A program made the translations under genes and the position numbers. A model generated the notes under the pieces. The model made no database searches, had not been told where the DNA came from, and saw nothing but the letters and a program-made list of their open reading frames with translations. This document shows positions 41,627-52,460 of a stretch of DNA of 64,000 nucleotides, one piece after another. Each line of letters opens with the position of its first letter. The first letter of the stretch is position 1. The DNA comes from Ovis canadensis (taxonomy: Eukaryota > Chordata > Mammalia > Artiodactyla > Bovidae): NCBI RefSeq assembly GCF_042477335.2, contig NC_091248.1:120178501-120242500 (forward strand), written 5' to 3'.

Positions 41627-42256
41627 AGGCCTGAAACTTCTGAGAAATGGAATATTTCCTGCCATGTTGGTAAACAAAGGATGTCACGGTCATCAGCAAT
41701 TGCAGCCACCACCAGATGGTGAGCTGGTGAGCTCCAGGCAACACAGGAAGAATAATACCTTCTATCTAGCAGCCTTCAGACTATAGCTACTCCCTACAGT
41801 GATCCCTGAAGAAGCTCAGGGAGTGAAAACACAGGATACTGGCCCCAGATGGCTGAGGTGTATATCAAAAGAATGATTTCAGTGAGCCCAGACTCTTGCA
41901 TTTTCCAATACAAAGAAAAGTGCTCAATTCCTTAACTCTATATAGCTGGTTTTCTTTAATTAACAATTACCTATTGATGCTCAGACTAGCTGATCTTTGT
42001 TGCGAAACTCCTAAATACCTTGGCTCCCTCCCTTGCTTCCCCCACAGCAGTTCTCAGGGTTACTTGAGATGCACCCTCACTGGCTTGAAGTCCTAAAAAT
42101 TCCCATCAAATGAAACATAACTCTCAACTTTTAGGTTGTGAATAATTTTGTAGTCAACAGTTAAATATAAAAAGGGTAGATCCTCCCCCAACAACAACAA
42201 AAAGGGGGAATCAGCACATGCTGCTTAGAATATAGTGCAGTTCACATTGTGTGCAC
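41627..42256. other. Intergenic, nothing recognised
   Basis: No exon or repeat family recognised. Confidence 0.35.
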
Positions 42257-44847
42257 AGTTCAGTTCAGTCGCTCAGGCGTGTCCGACTCTCTGCGACCCC
42301 ATGAACTGCAGCACGCCAGGCCTCCCTGTCCATCACCAACTCCCGGAGTTCACGCAGACTCACGTCCATCGAGTCAGTGATGCCATCCAGCCATCTCATC
42401 CTCGGTCGTCCCCTTCTCCTCCTGCCTCCAATCCCTCCCAGCATCAGAGTCTTTTCCAATGAGTCAACTCTTCGCATGAGGTGGCCAAAGTATTGCAGTT
42501 TCAGCTTTAGCATCATTCCTTCCAAAGAAATCCCAGGGCTGATCTCCTTCAGAATGGACTGGTTGGATCTCCTTGCAGTCCAAGGGACTCTCAAGAGTCT
42601 TCTCCAATACCACAGTTCAAAAGCATCAGTTCTTCGGCGCTCAGCCTTCTTCACAGTCCAACTCTCACATCCATACATGACCACAGGAAAAACCATAGCC
42701 TTGACTAGATGGACCTTAGTCGGCAAAGTAATGTCTCTGCTTTTGAATATACTATCTAGGTTGGTCATAACTTTTCTTCCAAGGAGTAAGCGTCTTTTAA
42801 TTTCATGGCTGCAATCACCATCTGCAGTGATTTTGGAGCCCCCAAAAATAAAGTCTGACACTGTTTCCCATCTATTTGCCATGAAGTGATGGGACCAGAT
42901 GCCATGATCTTCGTTTTCTGAATGTTGAGCTTTAGGCCAACTTTTTCGCTCTCCTCTTTCACTTTCATCAAGAGGCTTTTTAGTTCCTCTTTACTTTCTG
43001 CCATAAGGGTGGTGTCATCTGTATATCTGAGGTTATTGAGATTTCTCCCTGCAATCTTGATTCCAGCTTGTGTTTCTTCCAGCCTAGCGTTTGTCATGAT
43101 GTACTCTGCATAGAAGTTAAATAAGCAGGGTGACAATATACAGCCTTGATGTACTCCTTTTCCTATTTGGAACCAGTCTGTTGTTCCATGTCCAGTTCTA
43201 ACTGTTGCTTTCTGACCTGCATACAGATTTCTCAAGAGACAAGTCAGGTGGTCTGGTATTCCCATCTCTTGAAGAATTTTCCACAGTTTATTGTGATCCA
43301 CACAGTCAAAGGCTTTGGCATACTCAATAAAGCAGAAATAGATATTTTCCTGGAACTCTCTTGCTTTTTCCATGATCCAGTGGATGTTGGCAATTTGATC
43401 TCTGGTTCCTCTGCCTTTTCTAAAACCAGCTTGAACATTTGGAAGTTCACAGTTCACGTATTGCTGAAGCCTGACTTGGAGAATTTTGAGCATTACTTTA
43501 CTAGCGTGTGAGATGAGTGCAATTGTGCAGTAGTTGGAGCATTCTTTGGCATTGCTTTTCTTTGGAACTGGAATGAAAACTGACCTTTTCCAGTCCTGTG
43601 GCCACTGCTGACTTTTCCAAATCTGCTGGCATATTGAGTGCAGCACTTTCACAGCATCGTCTTTCAGGATTTGAAACAGCTCCACTGGAATTCTATCACC
43701 TCCACTAGCTCTGTTCATAGCGATGCTTTCCAAGGCCCACATGACTTCACATTCCAGGATGTCTGGCTCTAGATTAGTGATCACACAATCTTGATTATCT
43801 GTGTCATGAAGATCCTTTTTGTACAGTTCTTCTGTGTATTCTTGCCACCTCTTCTTATCTTCTGCTTCTGTTAGGTCCATACCATTTCTGCCCTTATTGA
43901 GCCCATCTTTGCATGAAATGTTCCCTTGGTATCTCTAATTTTCTTGAAGAGATCTCTAGTCTTTCCCATTCTGTTCTTTTCCTCTATTTCTTTGCATTGA
44001 TCGCTGAAGAAGACTTTCTTATCTCTTCTTGCTATTTTTTGGAACTCTGCATTCAGATGCTTATATCTTTCCTTTTCTCCTTTGCTTTTCGCCTCTCTTC
44101 TTTTCACAGCTATTTGTAAGGCCTCCCCGGACAGCCATTTGGCTTTTTTGCATTTCTTTTCCATAGGGATGGTCTTGATCCCTGCCTCCTGTACAATGTC
44201 ATGAACCTCATTCTATAGTTCATCAGGCACTCTATCTATCAGATCTAGTCCCTTAAATCTATTTCTCACTTCCACTGTATAATCATAAGGGATTTGATTT
44301 AGGTCATACCTGAATGGTCTAGCGGTTTTCCCTACTTTCTTCAATTTCAGTCTGAATTTGGTAATAAAGAGTTCATGATCTGAGCCACAGTCAGCTCCCA
44401 ATCTTGTTTTTGCTGACTGTATAGCACTTCTCCATCTTTGGCTGCAAAGAATATAATCAATCTGATTTCGGTGTTGACCATCTGGTGATGTCTGTGTGTA
44501 GAGTCTTCTCTTGTGTTGTTGGAAGAGGGTGTTTTCTATGACCAGCGTGTTCTGTTGGCAAAACTCTGTTAGTCTTTGTCCTGCTTCATTCTGCATTCCA
44601 AGGCCAAATTTGCCTGTTACTTCAGGTGTTTCTTGACTTCCTACTTTTGCATTCCAGTCCCCTATAATGAAAAGGACATCTTTTTGGGGGTGTTAGTTCT
44701 ACAAGGTCTTGTAGGTCTCCATAGAACCATTCACCTTCAGCTTCTTCAGCATTACTGGTTGGGGCATAGACTTGGATAACTGTGATATTGAATGGTTTGC
44801 CTTGGAGACGAACAGAGATCATTCTGTCTCTGTGCACATTTAGATTA
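42257..44847 (-). mobile_element. BovB (RTE) LINE, about 2.6 kb, 5'-truncated
   Basis: The longest BovB here. From high to low coordinate: partial APE endonuclease (RDRMISVRLQGKPFNITVIQ, then NQIDYILCSQRWRS), linker (KGEKERYKHLNAEFQKIARR), reverse transcriptase ([48 protein letters not shown]) and C-terminus ([20 protein letters not shown]), then the (CAGTT)n-like tail. The catalytic box is RYTDD. The frame is broken into at least five segments, so it cannot move on its own. Confidence 0.93.
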
Positions 44848-44904
44848 TGCAGACTTGAAAGTGTGATGTAGAAAATATTAATGAAGTTACTTTATACATG
44901 TTGT

Positions 44905-44967
44905 TGATGTTGAGTAAGTAAGTTGTATCTGACTCTTTGCGACCGCATGGACTGCAGCATGCCAGGA
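44905..44967 (-). mobile_element. Bov-tA fragment
   Basis: GTATCTGACTCTTTGCGACC to CAGCATGCCAGG; 5' third only. Confidence 0.65.
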
Positions 44968-44980
44968 GATTAAAGACCAA

Positions 44981-45185
44981 TATGGGTGTGTGCTTAGTTG
45001 CTCAGTCGTGTCCAACTCTTTGCAACCCCATGGACTGTAGCTCACCAGGCTCTTCTGTTCATAGGGATTCTCCAGGCAAAAATACTGCCATGCCCTTCTC
45101 CAGGGGATCTTCCCAACCTAGGGACTGAACCCAGGTTTCCCACATTACAGACAGATTCTGTACTGTCTGAGCCACCAGGGAAGCT
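44981..45185 (-). mobile_element. Bov-tA SINE
   Basis: GTGCTTAGTTGCTCAGTCGT to CTGAGCCACCAGGGAAGC. Confidence 0.85.
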
Positions 45186-45436
45186 ATAATTGTCATATCT
45201 TTATTGAATTGGAAGGTTACAATTGCAACATTAGAGGTCAACTCCTACTGAGTGAGTCTTAGTAGGAGCTCCGTTCTAAGAAATTTTCATATATTAATCC
45301 ACTTACTCCTATGAACTAGCTCCCAATATTATCTCCGTCTTACAGAGAAATGAACTGAGATCCAAGGTCACACTGCCAGGAAGTGGTAGCACTGTGAGTT
45401 GTTGGGAAAATACAATCAAAAATAAAAGTTATAAGT

Positions 45437-45624
45437 TAAAGTTGCACAGTCATATCCAGCTCTTTGTGACCCTGTGGAATATTCAGTCCATGGAATTCTC
45501 CAAACCAGAATACTGGAGTGGGTAGCCTTTTCCTTCTCCAGGGGATCTTCCCAACCCAGGGATCAAACCCAGGTTTCCCGCACTGCAGGCGGATTCTTTA
45601 CCAGCTGAGCCACAAGGGAAGCCC
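45437..45624 (-). mobile_element. Bov-tA SINE
   Basis: AAGTTGCACAGTCATATCCA to GCTGAGCCACAAGGGAAGCC. Confidence 0.85.
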
Positions 45625-45774
45625 TAAGAGAAGCGATAACTAGTCCTCAAATGAGAGGACTTGGCAGTCCACTTCGGTAATCCACAGTCCATGCCGAAGT
45701 CCCTTGGAAATTGAGGTGTCTATCTGTGTTTACTAATTGGCTTTACCAAAGGAAAAATAAATGTCATTGTATTT

Positions 45775-45895
45775 TTCTATTTTTTTGGCCACCCCCTGTG
45801 GCATGCAGGATCTTAGTTCCCCAACCAGGGATCAAACCTGGGTCCCCTGCAGTGGAAGTGCAGTGTCTTAACCACTGGACAGCCAGGAAGTCCCT
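45775..45895 (-). mobile_element. CHR-like tRNA-derived SINE
   Basis: TTTTTTGGCCACCCCCTGTG to CCACTGGACAGCCAGGAAGT. Confidence 0.7.
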
Positions 45896-46109
45896 ATATC
45901 ATGTCTTTATGATGAAACCATTTTGCAACGTGGTGCCAGGCATCTGCTCTAGACCAAGTTAGGCTTATCTTCCTTCATGATTTTATTCCAAATAAATGGT
46001 TGCAGGTCCTTGAGAGAGACATGCCTGGGTCTTAATACTGGCAAGAGGTGATATAGCTTTTAAGGAGAGTATGGTTATGTACATTTCAAAGAGGCAGAGA
46101 AAGAACTTA

Positions 46110-46186
46110 GAAGTTTTCTTTTTTAAAAATTGTATTTATTTTTACTTTACAATGCTGTATTGGTTTTGCCATACATTGAAATAAAT
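46110..46186 (-). mobile_element. L1 3'-UTR-like fragment
   Basis: TTTACTTTACAATGCTGTAT and TTTTGCCATACATTGA; a piece of the same repeat seen at 26944. Confidence 0.5.
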
Positions 46187-46357
46187 GCTCTAAGAAAATG
46201 GAGGGGTTGGAAGTCTCTTCCCTTATTCTGTTTTGTTTGTATTTGCTTTTACAGAGGAAAACGCGGGTCATCAGAGATGAGTGTTCCTTAACTAAGTTGC
46301 CCTGCAGGAGCCTCTCTGCATGCAGGAAAATGTCTGTTCAGCCTACAAGTTTGACTT

Positions 46358-46568
46358 GGTTGCTGTCTAGTTGCTCAGTCCTGCCGACTCTTTTGTAAAC
46401 CCTATGGACGATAGCCCTCCAGGCTCTTCTGTCCATGGATTTCCCAGGCCAGAATATTGGAGTAGGTTGCCATGCCCTCCTCCAGGGAATCTTCCTGACC
46501 CAGGGACTGAACCTGTGTCTCCTGCTTTGGCAGGAGGATTATTTACCACTGAGCCACCAGGGAAGCCC
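46358..46568 (-). mobile_element. Bov-tA SINE upstream of TRBV1
   Basis: GGTTGCTGTCTAGTTGCTCA to ACTGAGCCACCAGGGAAGCC, about 370 bp before the TRBV1 start. Confidence 0.85.
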
Positions 46569-46942
46569 TGTGACTTGGTTTCATTGAGTTATTTTAATTC
46601 CTTGTGAAGATTTGAGACACAGATTCAGCATCACGTTTCTAGGAATCTCAGCAAAGCAGCTGAAAGGGTGCAGGTCCAGGTACACTCACCAAGGCCCCCG
46701 GGGTGAGTGTGGAGAGCGTGTATGCGTGTGTGAGTGTGCATTGGTGTGCTGAAACAGGAAACTCCAGTTTGAGGTTTGAGCTTTAGTGAGCAGATGAGAC
46801 AAGATACTGAGTTTCCTGGAAAAGCCACTCCCTTTTGAGTGTCAGGCCTGGAGAGTCTCAGCCTCTAATCGGGCCTCCCAGGTCAGCGTCTGCTCTCCTG
46901 CCTGGTGGCCCCATCCCCTTGACTTGCTGGAGAGGCGAGGGA

Positions 46943-47567
46943 ATGGCCCTGTTTCCCGTCCTGTGGGGCTGGGTGCTCCTGGCTGCCGTGAGTACAGGTC
47001 AGGGGCCTGGCAGAGACAACCACTTGGTGGACTGAGGGAGGAAAAGACGGGCTGGGTCACAGGGGTGCCTGTAGGCGCAGAAAGTTCTGCTCCCTGACCC
47101 CAGCCTTGCCAAGACTGCCCTGCGGTCCGCTCACCCTGTGAAAGGACCCCTTCTGCAACAGCCTCCTCCGGCACTACTCACGGGATCCCGCTTCAGGTTT
47201 TGGCTCCAGCTAGAGATCTAGTGGTGACCACTACCCCCAGGAGCTTCAGCCTGGCCGGCCTGTGTGTTTCAGATGCAGCCACGAGCTTGGTGGAGCAAAA
47301 GCCCAGGTGGGTCCTGGTACCTCGCGGACAGGCTGAAACCCTGCGGTGCATCCTGAAGGATTCCCAGTACCCCTGGATGAGCTGGTACCAGCAGGATCTC
47401 AGGGGGCAACTACAGGTGCTGGCCAGTCTGCGGAGTACCGGGGATGAGGAAGTCATAAACCTCCCTGGAGCGAATTACCGGGCCGCGCGGGTCAGTGAGA
47501 GTGAGCTGAGCCTACACGTGGCCAATGTGACCCAGGGCAGAACGCTGTTCTGCACCTGCAGTAAAGA
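46943..47567 (+). CDS. TRBV1: TRBV1, T-cell receptor beta variable segment
   Basis: Leader exon 46943-46997 ([18 protein letters not shown], donor ACAG|GT), intron, then V exon 47273-47567 after tgtgtttcag. The split codon makes Asp, as expected for TRBV leaders. The V domain reads [20 protein letters not shown], then [17 protein letters not shown] (first conserved Cys and Trp) and [20 protein letters not shown] (second conserved Cys). It matches mouse TRBV1 in pattern (LEQNPRWRLVPRGQA, QGRTLYCTCSAD). No stop or frameshift is visible and a recombination signal follows at once, so it looks functional. It lies next to MOXD2, as expected for the first V of the locus. A shorter alternative leader donor at 46988 would break the phase. 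Confidence 0.92.
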
Positions 47568-47606
47568 CACAGTGAGACACCCTAACTGGGAAAATGAATA
47601 AAAACC
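47568..47606 (+). promoter_or_regulatory. TRBV1 recombination signal sequence, 23-bp spacer
   Basis: A perfect heptamer CACAGTG (47568-47574), exactly 23 bp of spacer, then nonamer ATAAAAACC (47598-47606), one base from the consensus ACAAAAACC. This is the V-type RSS that RAG1/2 pairs with a 12-bp-spacer D beta signal. Confidence 0.95.
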
Positions 47607-47959
47607 ACCCTCTGGGTCTCAACCACAGACCCAACCTCCTCCTCTTCCCCCTCTGCCCTGATGGCCCTCCTCAACCTGGATCTTCCCTTCTGGCCTCTTT
47701 ACTACAAGCAGACTCTCCCTGCGCTTCAGAAAACACTCAGCCCAGTGAGTTCAAGGCTTGATCTGTGGCCCAACAGCCACTTGTGCCTCTGGGGAAGACT
47801 TCTTCTCCTTGAAGCTTAGGCTCTGTGTCTGCAAAGTACTGACACTAATTCCCCAGCTCAGAAGGTTGCTTCTTGGATTAAACAACCCAGTTCAGGTGAA
47901 GCCTTTAGGAAAATACAGAGTCATGTAGGAAGGACTTAATCTCTGTTGGCTGTTCTCTC
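47607..47959. other. Downstream of TRBV1, nothing recognised
   Basis: No second V exon or RSS found. Confidence 0.4.
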
Positions 47960-48185
47960 CAGTGGTGGTATTGTGCTAAGTTGCCTCACTCATGTCCAGC
48001 TCTTTGTGACCCCAAGGACCATAGCCCGCCAGGCTCCTCTGTCCATGGGATTCTCCAGGCAAGAATACTGGAGCAGGTTGCTGTGCCCCCCTCCAGGGAT
48101 CTTCCTGACCCAGGGATCGAACCTGCGTCTCAACATCTCCTGCACTGGCAGGTGGGCTCTTTACCTCTAGTACCACCTGGGAAGA
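47960..48185 (-). mobile_element. Bov-tA SINE
   Basis: TGGTATTGTGCTAAGTTGCC to CTAGTACCACCTGGGAAGAC. Confidence 0.82.
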
Positions 48186-48332
48186 CTTAACCACTGTGAA
48201 CTATTTTCTCCACATGTATAAAAAGCATATTGCACTTTAAGACCAGTATCAATGTCCAGAAGAGAGAAGGACACCCAAAGAGATCCTGGGAGCTCAGAAA
48301 AGAGGTAGAGTGAATATCTCAATGTATGACAC

Positions 48333-48374
48333 CCTCCCCCCACCCCCCTCCCCGCCCCCCGCCCCCCGCCCCGG
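48333..48374. repeat. C-rich low-complexity tract
   Basis: Runs of 4-6 C broken by A, T or G (CCCCGCCCCCCGCCCCCCGC). On the minus strand it is a G-run cluster. Confidence 0.85.
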
Positions 48375-49289
48375 CTCCACCACAAACACCATTTGCGTAA
48401 ATACGCACACGTTTTCCCAATTAGATCCACATTCTCTGCCCTCAGCACCTCCTGAACTTCTCACGCCTCAATCTCCAGTTGACCTTTTTAAAAGCAAGAT
48501 CCACAGAGAGGGCCTGACCTAGAAAGGACCAGGGTCTGGGCTCCGGAGTGGGGGGCTCACCAAATATTGACCTAAAGTCATGGCTCAGAAATGGATCTGC
48601 AGCCTGAGGAAGGGTACATGTGGGCTCAAGGCAGAACAGCAGGCTCAGCCCCAGGGGAATGGCCGGGAACCACAGGGAGGGGTGTTATGAGAAAGACGCC
48701 AGTCCTGAGACCCCTGCAGAGAAGGGAGACTGGACTGCCGCTGACCCACCCCGCTTCCAGCTCGGAGCTTCTCCATCCCAGACGGTGTGGTCCACATGAG
48801 CAGGTGACTGAGGTGTCGGGTGGGCGTGAGTGAATGCGGAGGCGTTTCAAAGGCAGCCCCATCTCTGGTTTGCCAGGCGGAACTACCAGCACCTAGCTGC
48901 TCTTTTCTCTGCGCTTGTGGGGAGTGAGACTCTTTCTCCACCAGGGGGCGCCATCTGCCCGCGGATCGCCTGCACAGAGGTCATGATGGCAGCCATAGTG
49001 TTGGTCTTCTCTCAGCCCCTCTCAGGTGTGGTGGTGAACACCTGCCTGACTCCAGAAGACAAGGACGACGAGGAGGAGGAGACCGACAGCCTGGCATTTG
49101 GATACCTGAGTCCTCTCTCTTTGGCATTTTGGTTGAATTTTGGTCAGAGCAGTTGCCAGAAATCCCAAAGTGAGATCATCAAGGTGCCTACTGCTGCACT
49201 GAGTTTTCAAAGGGTCTGGGAGTGATGGCCTTGGGATTCCTCAACCCCTGGCTCCCCGTCTTTAGCTTCCAGTGGGTGATTTCTTTCTT
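48375..49289. other. Intergenic, nothing recognised
   Basis: Contains a 131-codon open frame (48830-49225) with an acidic run (DKDDEEEETD) but no recognisable domain, splice context or homologue. Confidence 0.35.
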
Positions 49290-49460
49290 AATTTTAAATT
49301 TTTATTATTGTCTTGTTCGGTTTCGTCCAGAACCACAGCTTTGTTTTCGTTTGGTCACACTGGGATGGCGTGTAGACACTTAGTTCCCAGATCAGGGATC
49401 AAACCCACGCCCCTTGCATTGGAAGCATGGCATCTTAACTGGACCTCCAGGGAAGCCCCC
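49290..49460 (-). mobile_element. CHR-like tRNA-derived SINE
   Basis: TAAATTTTTATTATTGTCTT to GGACCTCCAGGGAAGCCCCC. Confidence 0.65.
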
Positions 49461-50543
49461 AGTAGGCAGTCTTATTCTGTTCCAGGTGTCCTAGTTGATG
49501 ACTTTAAACCAGGGCTTTTTTCCCACCCTGGGTCCCTACTGAGCAGAACTCATTTTATGGTTTCTCAAACCCTCCCATCCTTGAAGGAATACACAGAGGA
49601 AAGAAACTTTAAATTCTATGAAGTCTTTGAAAGCCTCATCATTGCAGTAGCTGGTGTTTATTTCTGTGCACAGGCGCAAGCTCTAGCCTGATCTTCACCT
49701 GGTTTTTGTATGATCCTGGCCCATCCAGTCACAGCTTTGGGGAATCATAGCTTTTCAGCCTGGAGAATGGTGTTTATAGGAAGCACCCCCTTACTCCATC
49801 AGCATGCTCTCCAAATCCTAATGTCTTATTAGGATCTGAGGAGGCTAATAAATGACACCCCTGTTTTCTTTACAGAAATTCTGAAAAAAAGTGAGAGAGA
49901 TAAAGGAGGAGGCAGATGAAGAGGGAAATTTCTAGCAACATGACTTACAGAGTTGATAGAGAATATGGCTCAGACATGTGACAACAGCAGTCTTCCTAAG
50001 GCTGTGACTTAAAATTAGACTTATCCCACCCTTCGGGATACTGAGTCATAGATGCCGTCCTATTTTCTCTTAAAAATCCAGCATGCAAGCGAACAGAGAA
50101 GCCTGTTCAAAGAAGAACTTTGCAGGGGTCACATTTTCTCCTCTCTCAGTATCATTTAGCTCCTGCTAAAGAACTTTTTGCCTTTTAAAGGGTAATAACT
50201 TGCTAAAGGAAAATAGACAACGTCAAGTTACTCATTTCACCTGCTTCTCCAACTCCTAAAATGGAAATGAATGACACAACACCGGTAATGTTTTGGAGCC
50301 TTTAAGGGGATTCTTTCAAGGACTCGCCATTAAAATGGGATCCAGGAGTGAAACGGACAGGTGAAGTTAATTGATTTATAGAACCAAAAGTAAGCCAAAA
50401 CAACCCCCACAGATTTGACAGCAGTGGAGTGATGTATGTCAATAAGCTAAAGTATTCCAGCCTCCTTCTTCGCTTGCAAACTTGTTAGTTATATTAACTG
50501 ATTTAATTTCCTTTGAGCCAAAAAGAGCCTGGGTGCCCTAGAG
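49461..50543. other. Intergenic, nothing recognised
   Basis: No element or exon supported. Confidence 0.35.
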
Positions 50544-50732
50544 CAGGGGTCCCCAATCTCCGCATCTACAGCCTGATGATCTGAGGTGGAACTGATGTAA
50601 TAATCATGGAAACAATGTGCACAGTAAATGTGATGCCCTTGAATCATCCCAAACCATCCCTGGGCCCTGGTCTGTGGGAAAATTGTCTTTCATGAAACCA
50701 GTCCCTGGTGCCAAAAAGGTTGGGAACCACTG
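50544..50732 (-). mobile_element. Non-autonomous hAT-type DNA transposon (189 bp)
   Basis: Imperfect terminal inverted repeats (CAGGGGTCCCCAA at the left; the right end reads CAGTGGTTCCCAA in reverse), flanked by the exact 8-bp target duplication CCCTAGAG at 50536-50543 and 50733-50740. An 8-bp duplication is the hAT hallmark. No transposase; orientation is nominal. Confidence 0.85.
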
Positions 50733-50814
50733 CCCTAGAGAATGGATCCTGTGCTAAGAATGAGTCTTCTTTTAAGCCTATAAAAGAAGAGCCCCTGTTT
50801 ACTTGGTGACTTAG

Positions 50815-50938
50815 GCATGCTAGGTAGCTTCAGTTGCATCTGACTCTTGGTGACCCCGTGGACTGCAGCCCACCAGGCTCCTCTGTCCATGGGATTCTCC
50901 CGGCAAGAGTACTGGAGTGGATTGCCACGCCCTCCTCC
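50815..50938 (-). mobile_element. Bov-tA half SINE
   Basis: CATGCTAGGTAGCTTCAGTT to GGATTGCCACGCCCTCCTCC. Confidence 0.8.
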
Positions 50939-51449
50939 TCTTGTGATATTAAAACCCCTCGGAGGGATGCCATGAAGGAAGAAGGAGAATTGAATTCTTC
51001 TCAGGAGCCAGAAGATCAATCAACATTATCTAGTTCTCATTCCTGAGGTCAAGATCAATGTGAATTTCTTGAGAGTGGCTGATGCTCTGCCCTGGTAGAC
51101 ACTTGGAAGGAGGAGAATGGGGACATGGGGATAAGCTATTTGAGGAAGAATTAATGTACTAGAATTTTTCAAGGTCAGTTTGGAGGAGGAAAATATGGTA
51201 TCCCTGAGAATTCTCACCAAAATGCTCTCACTGCAGAAGACTTGAATGAGCAGATAGGCAAGCTGGTCGGTTTTAAAGCCCTTCTTCATTGTTCTCATTG
51301 CTTTTAAATGAGAACAAGCAAAGTGAGCAATGGAACCAAATGGAGCATGTGCAGAGACTTCTTGCAAAGACCTAATTTGCAAAAATGTCCTGACCAATCT
51401 CGCCCTTAATATAATACTGGTCAAAGGCCACTCCCCATGGAAATCTATC

Positions 51450-51708
51450 AAGCTGAAGCTCCAGTACTTTGGCCACCTCATGCGAAGAGTTGACTCATTG
51501 GAAAAGACTCTGATGCTGGGAGGGATTGGGGGCAGGAGGAGAAGGGGACGACCGAGAATGAGATGGCTGGATGGCATCATGGACTCGATGGACGTGAGTC
51601 TGAGTGAACTCTGGGAGATGGTGATGGACAAGGAGGCCTGGCGTGCTGCGATTCATGGGGTTGCAAAGAGTTGGACATGACTGAGCGACTGAACTGAACT
51701 GAACTGAA
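51450..51708 (+). mobile_element. BovB (RTE) LINE, 3' end fragment
   Basis: [20 protein letters not shown] to the end, closed by GACTGAACTGAACTGAACTG; only the last 260 bp inserted. Confidence 0.9.
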
Positions 51709-52394
51709 AGCTCTCAGGTGGTAACTGGAGCTGCAGAGGTGAGATGAAAAGAGAAGAAGGAAGGAAGAAAAGGCAAGAGTGTTTAACTGGGGGAGAATGA
51801 AGCTCCTGGGGCAGCTGGCATCATGGAAAGAGCACATTGGGAAAATCCACCCTGTACTCTCTGTTCATCTGCTGTGTCCTAAACCCCAGTTACCTTTGGT
51901 ATTAACCTCTCAGAGCTAAGCCCCTACTGAGAATGCTGCAAAATGAATGTCCAGAATCCATGTCTAGTGCTGAGAGTTGTGGGGGCAAGGAGAAACCAAG
52001 TGCCATCATTCCTCCTAAGGTGTCCCCCCTTAAACCCTCTCTCCTCCCCAGGAATTCTGTTTAGTTTGATCCTTCTCAGACTTCCGGCTGGCATGTATAA
52101 CTTGCCCAAAGCTCATGTGATTGAATCCAGTACAAGTAGTAGGTGTTTTGTCACCCAAGATGGCAATCGAGTGACTTTTTTTTTTCATTATTCAGTAAGG
52201 CAATGATCAATTCATTAGCGAGAACACAGTCGCCACTTCATAAATTCCAAGAGGTATGGAGTTTGCCATCATCATCAATAGGGGAGGAGGAAGAGCTGCC
52301 ATGTATAGTCACATACAGGGAGGCACCAGCCACCCACCCTGTGGGGCAGGCGTAAGACAGACGTGTGGGATGCAACTCAGGACACCTGATTAGA
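51709..52394. other. Intergenic, 3' of PRSS58
   Basis: Nothing recognised apart from the T-run at about 52176-52186. Confidence 0.35.
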
Positions 52395-52400
52395 TTTAAT
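52395..52400 (-). terminator. Candidate PRSS58 polyadenylation signal
   Basis: ATTAAA on the minus strand about 60 bp after the PRSS58 stop; a common variant signal at a plausible distance. Confidence 0.35.
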
Positions 52401-52460
52401 TCTGAGGCTGGACTTAGGAACAGGTGGTGTCACAGGGTCTAGAATTCCTGCCATGAGAAC

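Noticed and set aside
46988-46993. GTGAGT as the TRBV1 leader donor
   Set aside because: Using it would put the V exon out of phase; the donor at 46998 gives the expected Asp at the leader/V junction.
48830-49225. 131-codon open frame with an acidic run
   Set aside because: No recognisable domain, no splice or Kozak context, in GC-rich sequence where chance frames are common.
49602-49690. GVYFCAQAQ motif resembling the end of a TCR V segment, with GGTTTTTGT nearby
   Set aside because: No heptamer at 12 or 23 bp from the nonamer-like word, and no conserved first cysteine or tryptophan upstream.
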